A stretch of DNA of 13,559 nt from NCBI GenBank assembly GCA_027620395.1, contig JAQBZY010000005.1:1-13559 (forward strand), written 5' to 3'. The notes under the pieces are model-generated. The model did no database searches. It was given only the letters and a program-made list of their open reading frames with translations, and was not told where the DNA came from. The first letter of the stretch is position 1. The number at the start of each line of letters is the position of its first letter. Shown here in pieces: positions 1 through 7,148 of the stretch. The DNA is from Pseudomonadota bacterium. Its GTDB lineage: Bacteria; Pseudomonadota; Alphaproteobacteria; Rhodospirillales; Casp-alpha2. The translations under genes were made by a program, and so were the position numbers.

Positions 1-134
1 GGCGTCTCGTCGATGTCGGCGGCAACGATCAGATCCGGGCAAATGCCGATCTGCGCCAGGAGTTCCAGGCGCCTTGGCGATGCCGAGGCGAGAATCAGAC
101 GGTCGGGCACGGGCGCATTCGCGTCATCCGACAC
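1..134 (-). CDS. maf: Maf-family nucleotide pyrophosphatase, N-terminal fragment (cut by window edge)
   Basis: Only the first 44 or so codons are present; the gene runs off the left edge. The translation contains LILASASPRRLELLAQIG, the N-terminal signature of Maf proteins (the S-x-R-R segment that contacts the nucleotide). Family members are cytoplasmic house-cleaning pyrophosphatases acting on non-canonical or ordinary dTTP/UTP/CTP-type nucleotides. The specificity residues lie outside the window, so the subgroup cannot be told. The start chosen is GTG at 134, 8 bases after the infA stop. A GGAGG lies directly against this GTG, which is too close to be ideal, so the GTG at 110 is a possible alternative. 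Position straight after infA matches the usual alphaproteobacterial order. Confidence 0.85.
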   Translation of the reverse strand, partial: MSDDANAPVPDRLILASASPRRLELLAQIGICPDLIVAADIDET

Positions 135-142
135 CCTCCGGC

Positions 143-361
143 TTATTTGAAACGGAAAGTGATCCGGCCCTTGCTCAGATCGTAGGGCGTCATTTCGACA
201 TTGACGCGGTCGCCGGCGAGCACGCGGATGCGGTGCTTGCGCATCTTGCCCGCAGTATGGGCCAGGATCTCGTGTTCGTTGTCGAGCTTGACTCGAAACA
301 TCGCGTTCGGCAGCAATTCCATCACCGTTCCGGAGACTTCGAGGAGGTCTTCTTTAGCCAT
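143..361 (-). CDS. infA: Translation initiation factor IF-1
   Basis: A 72-residue protein beginning [20 protein letters not shown], the exact size and character of bacterial IF-1. It is a single S1-type OB-fold domain that binds the A site of the 30S subunit with IF-2 and IF-3 during initiation. The recognisable stretches are the central [18 protein letters not shown] and the C-terminal KGRITFRFK, both typical basic RNA-binding segments. A GGTGA lies just upstream of the ATG as a modest ribosome binding site. The 117-base gap to the upstream phosphatase gene could hold a promoter: TTGACC occurs on the minus strand at 416-421, but I see no convincing -10 partner. The gene is complete and shows nothing unusual. 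Confidence 0.97.
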   Translation of the reverse strand: MAKEDLLEVSGTVMELLPNAMFRVKLDNEHEILAHTAGKMRKHRIRVLAGDRVNVEMTPYDLSKGRITFRFK

Positions 362-478
362 TCTTCACCGTGGGTTCAGCCTTGGGTTCGAGAAAATGCC
401 CATAACCGACCTTTTGGTCAAGGTCCGCGATGATGAGGGCCGCATTTTAGGGTGATCGGGGCATATGCGGCGCCCGGC

Positions 479-925
479 TCAAGTGTCGATGGCCGCCCTG
501 ACCGGGAACCGGGCCTTGATGCGCTCCATCAACTGGTCGCGGACCTGCCGATAGACGGCCAGCCGGGTCTCACGGTCGTCACTTTCAACAATCGACGGAT
601 CCAAGGTATTCCAGAATTCCAGATCGCAGGCCATGACCCGGGTCAACTCAATGGCCCGGTGCTGGGCCTCCGGCGACAGCGTGATGACCATATCGAAATA
701 GCTGTCCTCAAGCTGATCGAAGGTCTTGGCCTTGTGTTTCGACAAATCGATGCCGATTTCGTCCATCACGGCGACGGCGAACCCGTCGATCTCGCCCGGC
801 CGGACGCCGGCGGAATCAACATAGATGTGATGCCCGTGCAGAAACTTGAGGATCGCCTCGGCCATCGGTGAGCGAATGGAATTCATCGTGCAGGCGAAAA
901 GAACGGCTGAGGGGAGCTCGCTCAT
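479..925 (-). CDS. Low-molecular-weight protein tyrosine phosphatase / ArsC-like phosphatase
   Basis: A 148-residue cytoplasmic protein with the C-x5-R-S phosphatase P-loop close to the N terminus: Cys12 to Arg18-Ser19 in FACTMNSIRSP. This loop forms the thiophosphate intermediate. An Asp-Pro at 109-110 (in WNTLDPS) is placed where the family has its general-acid aspartate. Length is normal for the LMW-PTP fold (about 140-160). Members dephosphorylate tyrosine-phosphorylated proteins, and thioredoxin-linked arsenate reductases share the fold. The redox cysteines expected of a true arsenate reductase are not evident, so I favour phosphatase. Physiological substrate is unknown. It lies 7 bases after the UPF0262 gene and is probably co-transcribed. 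No strong ribosome binding site is seen, so translational coupling is likely. Confidence 0.85.
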   Translation of the reverse strand: MSELPSAVLFACTMNSIRSPMAEAILKFLHGHHIYVDSAGVRPGEIDGFAVAVMDEIGIDLSKHKAKTFDQLEDSYFDMVITLSPEAQHRAIELTRVMACDLEFWNTLDPSIVESDDRETRLAVYRQVRDQLMERIKARFPVRAAIDT

Positions 926-932
926 TTGCCGC

Positions 933-1406
933 TCATGACCTGATATGAAGGACGCAGACCAGGGTGAACAGCCGCCTTGCCGTCGGCCCGTCGATAGCGA
1001 CTTTTTCGGCGAGGCGTTCCTTCAATAGATCGGCGCCTTCGTTATGCAGACCCCGCCGGCCCATGTCGATGGCTTCGATCTGCGACGGGCCTAATTTCTT
1101 GATCGCCTCGAAATAGCTATCGCAGATCATGAAATAGTCTTTCACGATCCGGCGAAACAATCCGATCGGCAGATTGAATTGACTGAGCGATACGCTGGCG
1201 CTGTCGCGGACGTCGAACACCAGCCGATTGTCTTCGATCGACAGCTTGAGATGATAGGGCCCTGGCGGCGTGTCGGCGGGATCAAAGACGTTGCTTTCCA
1301 AAAGATCGAAAACCGCCACCCGCCGCTCGTGATCGACCTGCGGGCTGTGCCGGACGACGGACCGTTCGTCCAAATCGATGGCGGCGATGTATTGAGTCCC
1401 GCTCAT
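933..1406 (-). CDS. UPF0262 family protein of unknown function
   Basis: A 157-residue soluble protein beginning MSGTQYIAAIDLDERSVVR. I recognise it as the UPF0262 family, a largely alphaproteobacterial family conserved directly after hisD. The central segment (PYHLKLSIEDNRLVFDVRD) and the helical C-terminal half (RIVKDYFMICDSYFEAIKK) are typical. There is no signal peptide, membrane segment or catalytic motif that I can point to, so no function is proposed. It starts 11 bases after the hisD stop and ends 7 bases before the phosphatase gene, so it is almost certainly within the same transcript. Conservation of this spot across the class suggests a core but non-histidine role. Confidence 0.85.
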   Translation of the reverse strand: MSGTQYIAAIDLDERSVVRHSPQVDHERRVAVFDLLESNVFDPADTPPGPYHLKLSIEDNRLVFDVRDSASVSLSQFNLPIGLFRRIVKDYFMICDSYFEAIKKLGPSQIEAIDMGRRGLHNEGADLLKERLAEKVAIDGPTARRLFTLVCVLHIRS

Positions 1407-1417
1407 CTCGGTTCCGG

Positions 1418-2731
1418 TCAGCCGTCGGAGGGGTTCGGTTTGGAATTCAGCCGGATGGCAATCGAGAGCGCATGCGCGCCGAGACCCTCGGCCTCGGCAA
1501 GAGTTCTGGCCGCCGGACCAACAGCGGCAAGGCCATCGGCGTCGCAGCGGATCAACGACGTGCGTTTCATGAAATCGAGCACGCCCAAGCCGGACGAGAA
1601 CCGCGCCGAGCGCGCCGTCGGCAACACGTGATTGGGGCCGGCGACGTAATCGCCGACCGCTTCCGGGGCGTGCCGGCCGATGAAAATGGCGCCGGCATTT
1701 CGCACCTTGGCGGCAAGTGCCTCGGCGTTCTCGGCGGCAATTTCCAGATGCTCCGGCGCGATCCGGTCGACCAGCGGCAGCGCCGCCGACAAATCCGGCA
1801 CCGTGATGATGGCACCAAAATCGTTCCAGCTTTGCCGCGCCGTGCCGGCGCGCGGCAACGACTTGAGATGTCCGTCCACCGCGGCGGCGACGGCATCGGC
1901 AAAGGCCACATCATCGGTGATTAGGATCGCCTGTGCCGCCGTGTCGTGCTCGGCCTGGCTCAAAAGATCGGCGGCGATCCAGGAAGGATCGTTGCGCCCG
2001 TCGGCCAGCACCAGGATTTCCGACGGCCCGGCGATCATGTCGATCCCGACGGCGCCGAACACCTGGCGCTTGGCCGCCGCCACATAGGCGTTGCCCGGAC
2101 CGACGATCTTGTCGACGGCGGCGATGGTCGCGGTTCCGTAGGCTAGCGCGGCGATCGCCTGGGCGCCGCCGACGCGATAAACCTCGTCGACGCCGGCCAG
2201 CTCGGCCGCTGCCATGACCAGCGAATTGACGACGCCGTCCGGTGTCGGCACCACCATCACCAGACGCTCGACGCCGGCGATCTTGGCCGGGACCGCGTTC
2301 ATCAAGACCGACGACGGATAGGCCGCGGTGCCGCCCGGCACATAAAGGCCGGCGGCGCCGACCGCCGTCCAGCGGTAGCCTAGCCCGAGCCCCGCCGCGT
2401 CGGTGAACTGCAAATCCTCCGGCCTTTGGCGGGCATGGAAGGCCTTGATCCGTTCGTACGCAAACTCAAGCGCCGCCAAGGTCCGCGGATCGCATTTCGC
2501 GCGGTGGTTGGCGATCTCATCGGTTGAGACCCGCATGGTTCCGGCCGTCATCCGGTGCCGGTCGAAACGCTCGGAATAGTCGATCAGCGCCGCATCGCCC
2601 CGCTTCCTGACATCGTCAATGATCTTGGCGACGGTGTCGTTAACGTCGGCCCCGGTCTCGCGCTTCCGGCCCAAAAGCGCCTGAAAGCGGGCCTCGAAGC
2701 CGGCGGCACCCTGATCAAGCCGCGAGGGCAT
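1418..2731 (-). CDS. hisD: Histidinol dehydrogenase
   Basis: Catalyses the last two steps of histidine synthesis, L-histidinol to L-histidinal to L-histidine, with NAD+ and a catalytic zinc ion. With the ATG at 2731 it is 437 residues, the normal length. Zinc ligands are visible at the family positions: Gln259 and His262 ([12 protein letters not shown]), Asp361 ([12 protein letters not shown]) and His420. The catalytic Glu327-His328 pair sits in [10 protein letters not shown]. The NAD/substrate segments [16 protein letters not shown] and [12 protein letters not shown] are intact. The open frame extends further upstream to 2809, but GGGAGG six bases before 2731 and the family length support the shorter start. 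It overlaps the end of hisG by 17 bases, indicating translational coupling. Confidence 0.96.
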   Translation of the reverse strand: MPSRLDQGAAGFEARFQALLGRKRETGADVNDTVAKIIDDVRKRGDAALIDYSERFDRHRMTAGTMRVSTDEIANHRAKCDPRTLAALEFAYERIKAFHARQRPEDLQFTDAAGLGLGYRWTAVGAAGLYVPGGTAAYPSSVLMNAVPAKIAGVERLVMVVPTPDGVVNSLVMAAAELAGVDEVYRVGGAQAIAALAYGTATIAAVDKIVGPGNAYVAAAKRQVFGAVGIDMIAGPSEILVLADGRNDPSWIAADLLSQAEHDTAAQAILITDDVAFADAVAAAVDGHLKSLPRAGTARQSWNDFGAIITVPDLSAALPLVDRIAPEHLEIAAENAEALAAKVRNAGAIFIGRHAPEAVGDYVAGPNHVLPTARSARFSSGLGVLDFMKRTSLIRCDADGLAAVGPAARTLAEAEGLGAHALSIAIRLNSKPNPSDG

Positions 2732-3383
2732 CGGCCGCCTCCCGGAACCGCTCGATCCAGCCGCCGATCTCGTCGGCCCGGGTCTTCCAGGCGGCACGGT
2801 TGACGGCAAGGCGGGACGTGATCTGGCAAATCACCTCGATCTCGGCCAGACCATTGGCTTCCAGCGTGGCACCCGTCGACACCAAATCGACGATGCGCCG
2901 GCAAAGTCCCAGCGTCGGCGCCAGTTCCATGGCACCGTTGAGCTTGATGCATTCGGCCTGCACGCCCCTGGCGGCGAAGTGCTTGCGGGTCAGAACCGGG
3001 TACTTGGTGGCGACCCGGACCGAGCTCCAGGTCCGGGGGTCGTCGCCGCCGATCATTTCCTTTGGCTCGGCCACGGACAGCCGGCAGTGTCCGACATTGA
3101 GATCGAGCGGCGCGTAGATTTCCGGATAGTCGAATTCCATCAATACATCGTTGCCGGCGATGCCGAGATGCGCGGCGCCGAAGGCGACGAAGGTGGCGAC
3201 GTCGAAGCTGCGGACCCGGATGATATCGATCTCGGGGCGGTTGGTTTGAAAGCGAAGCTGACGCGCGTCCTGGTCGTCGAACGCCGGTTCCGGCTCGATC
3301 CCGGCGCGGCGGACCAACGGCATCACTTCCTTGAGGATGCGGCCCTTGGGCAACGCCAGGACGATCTTTTCGTTCACGCTCAC
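2715..3383 (-). CDS. hisG: ATP phosphoribosyltransferase, short-form catalytic subunit
   Basis: First enzyme of histidine synthesis, joining ATP and PRPP to give phosphoribosyl-ATP. The N terminus [18 protein letters not shown] and the segment [19 protein letters not shown] (the PRPP-binding loop) are diagnostic. From GTG at 3383 the protein is 222 residues. GTG at 3377 is an equally possible start, and the ribosome binding site is weak for both. The length corresponds to the short HisG class, which lacks the C-terminal regulatory domain and normally works as a hetero-octamer with HisZ, the feedback-sensing paralogue of histidyl-tRNA synthetase. No hisZ lies in this window. It is the first gene of the leftward his-infA-maf block, divergent from the IclR-family regulator. 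Confidence 0.95.
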   Translation of the reverse strand: MSVNEKIVLALPKGRILKEVMPLVRRAGIEPEPAFDDQDARQLRFQTNRPEIDIIRVRSFDVATFVAFGAAHLGIAGNDVLMEFDYPEIYAPLDLNVGHCRLSVAEPKEMIGGDDPRTWSSVRVATKYPVLTRKHFAARGVQAECIKLNGAMELAPTLGLCRRIVDLVSTGATLEANGLAEIEVICQITSRLAVNRAAWKTRADEIGGWIERFREAADALAA

Positions 3384-3420
3384 GGCTCGGAACCCCGACA
3401 GATGGCAGTTTCGGGCCCTA

Positions 3421-3448
3421 TTTAGAGGTTTTGCGCCGGCTTTGCCAG
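3421..3448 (-). promoter_or_regulatory. Candidate promoter for hisG and the downstream block
   Basis: On the minus strand a CTGGCA (-35, 4 of 6 matches to the sigma-70 consensus) lies 16 bases before TCTAAA (-10, 4 of 6). A start site from this would leave a leader of about 30 bases before the hisG GTG. The spacing is good but the elements are weak, and no experimental support exists. Confidence 0.35.
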
Positions 3449-3493
3449 CGACGATGCCACGGCGGTGGTTCCGGGCGGCATGCGACATTTTGC

Positions 3494-3510
3494 GTGACAC
3501 CGGGTCTCAC
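3494..3510. promoter_or_regulatory. Candidate operator palindrome between hisG and the iclR-type gene
   Basis: The 17-base sequence GTGACACCGGGTCTCAC is a near-perfect palindrome: 14 of 16 arm positions pair around one central base. A further TCAC-ttttc-GTGA arrangement follows at 3507-3519, and TTTTgCGTGA / TTTTCGTGA repeats flank it. It sits 44 bases before the start codon of the IclR-family gene, as expected of an autoregulatory site, because family members bind short palindromes near their own promoters. Assignment to this particular regulator is inference. Confidence 0.45.
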
Positions 3511-3553
3511 TTTTCGTGATGATGCTAGATCAGACGCCATTGCCGAGGCCATC

Positions 3554-4324
3554 ATGGGCAAAATTCCCGAAACCAACTCCGCGATCCAGAAAGCCCTTTC
3601 CGTGCTCGAGGTCGTGGCCCAGGAAATCCGACCGCTCAGCGTCGTCGACATCTCGGCCGAACTCGGCCTACCCCGGCAAACAGTGCATCGCGTGATCCGC
3701 CAACTCGAGGAGCTCGATCTCTTGCGCAAGGATCCTAGCCGCGAGCGCTACCATATCGGCGAGCGGCTCCTGGCGTTGGCGCTATGCACTATATCGTCGT
3801 CTCAGAATACCCGCCGGACGCACGGCATCCTGCAGGGACTTGTCGAGGAAGTTAAGGAAACCTGTAACATCGGCATGCTGGACGGGCATCAGATCATCTA
3901 CATCGACCGCGTCGAGTGCGACTGGCCGCTTCGGGTGCAGTTGAAGGCGGGAAGTCACGTGCCGGTCCACTGCACGGCGATCGGTAAGCTTTTGTTGGCG
4001 TATCAGGACAAGGATGCGCAGGATCGGCTGCTTCGGACCTCGAACCTGCAGAAATTCACCAAATATACGATTACCCAGCCTGAACACCTGGAAGCACAAT
4101 TGGACCAGATCGTCGCTCAGGGCTACTCGATCAATAACCAGGAGGATGCCATCGGCCTGATCGCCATGGCGGTTCCGGTCCGCGACCCGCAGGGGGACGT
4201 GGTCGCGGGCTTGGCCGTGCACGCGCCCGAACCGAGATTTTCCATCGCCAAGGCGATCAAACAGCTGCCCTTGTTCCGACAGGCGGCGGAGCGAATCGGC
4301 CAAGCCATGTTCGAATCAGATTAA
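3554..4324 (+). CDS. IclR-family transcriptional regulator
   Basis: A 256-residue DNA-binding regulator. Residues 10-70 form the winged helix-turn-helix, with LPRQTVHRVIRQL (39-51) as recognition helix and ERYHIGERLLAL as the wing. Residues 85-250 form the IclR effector-binding domain, with the typical GSHVPVHCTAIGKLLLAY and a terminal VPVRDPQGDVVAGLAV segment. The open frame extends upstream to 3431, but ATG at 3554 is preceded by GAGG at a 5-base gap and gives the usual family length and N terminus (IQKALSVLEVV). It lies directly upstream of, and in the same direction as, the ABC transporter and amidase genes, so it most likely controls that cassette in response to its substrate or product. 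Whether it represses or activates cannot be read from sequence. Confidence 0.92.
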   Translation: MGKIPETNSAIQKALSVLEVVAQEIRPLSVVDISAELGLPRQTVHRVIRQLEELDLLRKDPSRERYHIGERLLALALCTISSSQNTRRTHGILQGLVEEVKETCNIGMLDGHQIIYIDRVECDWPLRVQLKAGSHVPVHCTAIGKLLLAYQDKDAQDRLLRTSNLQKFTKYTITQPEHLEAQLDQIVAQGYSINNQEDAIGLIAMAVPVRDPQGDVVAGLAVHAPEPRFSIAKAIKQLPLFRQAAERIGQAMFESD

Positions 4325-4328
4325 AAAT

Positions 4329-4397
4329 CATGACCTATCGTCACTATTTTTGTTGACAGGGTAACCTCCCGCCGGAATCCTATGGGCAATGGTCATG
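4329..4397. promoter_or_regulatory. Spaced inverted repeat CATGACC / GGTCATG around the transporter promoter
   Basis: CATGACC at 4329-4335 is exactly inverted as GGTCATG at 4391-4397, 55 bases apart and bracketing the consensus TTGACA. A further TTGACC lies at 4409-4414. Half-sites placed either side of a promoter are compatible with a regulator bound at two places, but a 7-base arm is short enough to arise by chance. Confidence 0.3.
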
Positions 4398-4440
4398 CAC
4401 TTCCTATCTTGACCTGGCCGCTCCGAAACGGGCTCTAAGA
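4353..4440 (+). promoter_or_regulatory. Promoter region of the ABC transporter-amidase operon (two candidates)
   Basis: A perfect -35 hexamer TTGACA stands at 4353-4358, but the -10 at a 17-base spacing is poor (AATCCT). A second candidate pairs TTGACC (4409-4414) with TCTAAG (4434-4439) at a long 19-base spacing. Either would transcribe the binding-protein gene at 4492. A strong -35 with a weak -10 would suit a promoter that needs help from a regulator. Confidence 0.4.
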
Positions 4441-4491
4441 TCGAAAAACAAACCGCGGCGGCCGTTTACCCAAACAACAGGGAGAACGATA

Positions 4492-5478
4492 ATGCTGCGC
4501 AATCTCATGAAATCCACGATGATCGCCTCGGTGCTGGCCGGCGCGGCGATCCTGATACCAGCCCAGCCGGCAAGCGCTACCGACACCATTAATTTCGGCA
4601 CACAGCCGGCGACGATGCCGATCTACATCGCGCGGGGCATGGGTCTCTTGGCCGAAATCGAAAAGAAGCATGACGTCAAGATCGAGTTCAAGGTGTTCTC
4701 GTACGGCGCACCTGAGAACCAGGCGCTGGCCGCCGGCGAACTTCAGATCGCCTCGGCCGGCATGGGTCCGGCAATCGTCGCCGCGGCCAGACTGCCCGCC
4801 AAGCTTCTGGCGATCAGCGTTCTTGAGCAAACGGCGATCATCATCCCGTCCGATTCCAAGATAAAATCGGTCAAGGAACTGAAGGGAAAGAAAATCGCTT
4901 ATCCCGGCAAGGGATCACAGCAATACCCGCTGCTAGTCAAGGCGCTTGCCGACGCTGGCATCAAGATCGACGAGGTTGAACTCTTCAAGACCAAAGGTTC
5001 GGACGTCCCGACGTTGCTCGCCAACCATAGCGTCGATGCCGGGATTACTTGGGATCCACACGTTTCGGCGGCGCTCGCCGCAGGTCACTCGAAAGTGCTG
5101 ATCAAGGCCGAGAAAATTCTCCCGATCAAGGCCGGCCACTACATCGGCAATGGCGTTTATGCCCGCGAAGACTTCATCAAGGCCAGGCCCGAACTGGTAC
5201 AGGATTTGATAACCTCCATCGTCCAGGCCATCGACTTCATCCTCAAGAACGAGGACAAGGCGATCAAGATGTGGGCAACGCAAATCGGTTTCCCGGAAAA
5301 GGTGATCACCTACGCCATCAAGGAAAAGATTTCCGTCTATAACCTGGATGTCGCGCCGGAGAAATCGACCATCGACGCCTACACCAAGTTCTTGAAGGAT
5401 GCCGAAATTCTGAAGCCCACTGACAATCCAAAGTTTGATCCGAGATTTGCGATAAAAGCTCTCGCATCGATGAAGTAA
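4492..5478 (+). CDS. ABC transporter periplasmic substrate-binding protein (SsuA/TauA/NMT1-like)
   Basis: A 328-residue exported solute-binding protein. Residues 1-29 form a Sec signal peptide: basic N terminus, hydrophobic core IASVLAGAAILI, and a signal peptidase I site after Ala-Ser-Ala at 27-29. The mature part begins TDTINFGTQPATMPIYIARGMG and continues as a type 2 periplasmic fold of the NMT1/SsuA group, with segments such as ENQALAAGELQIASAGMGP and LKGKKIAYPGKGS. The group binds sulfonates, taurine, nitrate/cyanate, pyrimidine precursors and other small solutes; the ligand here is not recognisable. The start is supported by GGAG seven bases upstream. It is the first structural gene of the cassette and is followed by a strong hairpin. 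Pairing with an amidase suggests an amide-containing ligand. Confidence 0.9.
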   Translation: MLRNLMKSTMIASVLAGAAILIPAQPASATDTINFGTQPATMPIYIARGMGLLAEIEKKHDVKIEFKVFSYGAPENQALAAGELQIASAGMGPAIVAAARLPAKLLAISVLEQTAIIIPSDSKIKSVKELKGKKIAYPGKGSQQYPLLVKALADAGIKIDEVELFKTKGSDVPTLLANHSVDAGITWDPHVSAALAAGHSKVLIKAEKILPIKAGHYIGNGVYAREDFIKARPELVQDLITSIVQAIDFILKNEDKAIKMWATQIGFPEKVITYAIKEKISVYNLDVAPEKSTIDAYTKFLKDAEILKPTDNPKFDPRFAIKALASMK

Positions 5479-5491
5479 TGACGGCGCCGTT

Positions 5492-5520
5492 CAGCCGGTG
5501 CGCCCTGGGTGCACCGGCTG
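5492..5520 (+). terminator. Intercistronic hairpin after the binding-protein gene
   Basis: CAGCCGGTGC (5492-5501) pairs perfectly with GCACCGGCTG (5511-5520) over a 9-base loop, 13 bases after the stop codon. No T-run follows, so it is unlikely to be a full intrinsic terminator. Such hairpins between binding-protein and permease genes commonly protect the upstream mRNA end or cause partial termination, giving more binding protein than membrane components. Confidence 0.7.
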
Positions 5521-5557
5521 TTCCGTTGCCTAAAATCTCACCGAAAGGTCGCACTCA

Positions 5558-6319
5558 ATGACGCGTGCCAAGACCGCTGCCCAAATACTGCCCTATATCT
5601 ATGCCGCCGGCGCCATCATCATTGTTTGGCAGGCGGTCGTCACTTTTACTAACGCCCATGTCGCGCTTCTCCCGCCGCCGCTTCTCACCGCTAAAACTTT
5701 CATCGACCTGGCGATATCGGGTCAACTGTTCATCCACATCGGCGCCAGCCTTGGCCGGGTCGTTTCGGCATGGATACTGTCGGTGTTGGTCGCTGTCCCG
5801 CTCGGCCTGGCTATTGGCCGGTGGCGGCGGGTGGAAAAGATCGTCGATCCGGTCATCGAATTATTTCGGCCAATTTCGCCGCTAGCCTGGATTCCGCTGG
5901 CGATCCTTTGGTTCGGCATAGGTGAATCCGGTAAGATTTTCATCATTTTCATCGCCACCTTCTTTCCGATCCTTCTCAACACCGTCGCCGGCGTCAAAGG
6001 CGTCGATCCGGTACTGATTCGCGCCGGACAAGTGCTCGGCTGCGACACCGACCGAGCGCTCTTCACCAAAGTCATTTTGCCCGCCGCGATGCCGACCATC
6101 GTCGTCGGTCTGCGGATTTCCTTCGGCACCGGATGGGCGGCGATCATCGCCGCGGAGCTGGTGGCGGCACGGGTAGGCCTTGGCTATTTGATAGCCGACG
6201 GCATGGAAATCCTCCGCTCCGACCTTGTTCTGGTCGGGATGATCACCATCGGCATCCTCGGCGTCCTGATCGACGCCGCATTCCGCATCCTCAACAATCG
6301 TTTTGCTTGGGGCTCGTGA
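5558..6319 (+). CDS. ABC transporter permease (SsuC/TauC-type, BPD-transport family)
   Basis: A 253-residue inner-membrane protein with about six hydrophobic helices (roughly 13-30, 69-87, 107-121, 125-144, 181-203, 223-242). The cytoplasmic coupling (EAA) loop is visible at 155-175 in RAGQVLGCDTDRALFTKVILP, with the conserved Gly and the final I-LP. Short length, the RPISPLAWIPLAILWFG segment and the C-terminal GLGYLIADG are typical of SsuC/TauC/NrtB permeases, which work as homodimers with an SsuB-type ATPase. AAAGG nine bases upstream serves as ribosome binding site. It is separated from the ATPase gene by a single base, so the two are translationally coupled. Substrate is not predictable. 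Confidence 0.92.
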   Translation: MTRAKTAAQILPYIYAAGAIIIVWQAVVTFTNAHVALLPPPLLTAKTFIDLAISGQLFIHIGASLGRVVSAWILSVLVAVPLGLAIGRWRRVEKIVDPVIELFRPISPLAWIPLAILWFGIGESGKIFIIFIATFFPILLNTVAGVKGVDPVLIRAGQVLGCDTDRALFTKVILPAAMPTIVVGLRISFGTGWAAIIAAELVAARVGLGYLIADGMEILRSDLVLVGMITIGILGVLIDAAFRILNNRFAWGS

Positions 6320-6320
6320 C

Positions 6321-7148
6321 ATGAGCAATGCTCCCGAAGCGGATTTGAACACGAAAAGCATCTCGATTCGCAATATTGGCGTCACCTTCAAATCCGAAGC
6401 CAGCGACGCAGTCGAAGCCCTATGCCCAATCGATCTCGAAATTCCGGCGGGCGAGTTCGTGGCGCTAGTTGGCCCATCTGGGTGCGGCAAGTCGACGCTG
6501 CTCAACGTTCTTGCCGGGTTCATTCCTCCGAGCGTCGGGACGGCCCTGGTCGGCGACGACAAAATAAGTAAGCCCGACATTGACCACGGCATGGTGTTTC
6601 AGGACTACGCGCTGTTTCCATGGCTAAACGTCCTCGACAATGTCGCCTTCGGGCTTGAGCGTCAGGGCGTCGGGCGCGACGAACGCGAGGCGCGGGCGCT
6701 GGAAAATCTCGATTTGGTCGGCCTCAAGGATTTTGCCGGCAAACGCGTTCACGAACTTTCTGGCGGCATGAAACAACGTGTCGCGATCGCGCGGGTGTTC
6801 GCGACTGATCCTTCGATCATCCTCATGGACGAGCCGTTCGGTGCCCTCGACGCCCTGACCCGGCGTTTTTTACAACATCAACTCCTCGCCATCTGGCAGC
6901 GCAACCGAAAGACTGTCGTCTTCGTCACCCATTCCGTCCAAGAAGCCGTCTATCTGGCGAGCCGGGCCATCGTCATGACCGCCAGACCAGGCCGGATTAA
7001 ATTGGATCAAAAGATCGAGCTGGCGCATCCGCGCGATTTTTCGGCGGCCGATTTCCGAGCCTATGAGAAGCTTATCTATGACCAGTTGGATGAGGAACTG
7101 GCCAAGACATTCAATCTTGAGGGCAGCGGAGGAACGTTCCGTGACTGA
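6321..7148 (+). CDS. ABC transporter ATP-binding protein (SsuB/TauB-type)
   Basis: A 275-residue ATPase that powers the transporter. All motifs are present: Walker [10 protein letters not shown] (51-59), Q-loop Gln94 in [11 protein letters not shown], signature LSGGMKQR (146-153), Walker [13 protein letters not shown] (from 166), and the switch histidine His204 in FVTHSVQEA. The [18 protein letters not shown] segment is typical of the nitrate/sulfonate/taurine subfamily. The open frame extends 18 bases further upstream, but ATG at 6321, one base after the permease stop with GGGG eight bases before it, gives a normal start. The last codons overlap the amidase gene by 8 bases, tying transport and hydrolysis into one transcript. 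Confidence 0.94.
   Translation: MSNAPEADLNTKSISIRNIGVTFKSEASDAVEALCPIDLEIPAGEFVALVGPSGCGKSTLLNVLAGFIPPSVGTALVGDDKISKPDIDHGMVFQDYALFPWLNVLDNVAFGLERQGVGRDEREARALENLDLVGLKDFAGKRVHELSGGMKQRVAIARVFATDPSIILMDEPFGALDALTRRFLQHQLLAIWQRNRKTVVFVTHSVQEAVYLASRAIVMTARPGRIKLDQKIELAHPRDFSAADFRAYEKLIYDQLDEELAKTFNLEGSGGTFRD

Noticed and set aside
408..419. GACC-tttt-GGTC hairpin upstream of infA
   Set aside because: A 4-base stem is too short to support as a terminator or regulator.
2732..2809. N-terminal extension of hisD
   Set aside because: The added residues are Pro/Gly/Ser/Arg-rich and overlap hisG; ATG at 2731 has a good ribosome binding site and restores family length.
3431..3553. N-terminal extension of the IclR-family protein
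   Set aside because: It would translate through the operator palindrome and adds a Cys/Arg-rich segment foreign to the family.
3782..4303. A 173-codon minus-strand frame within the regulator gene
   Set aside because: It is fully antisense to the IclR-family gene and lacks recognisable motifs.
7063..7140. N-terminal extension of the amidase
   Set aside because: It lies within the 3' part of the ATPase gene in another frame; GTG at 7141 has GGAGG at proper spacing.
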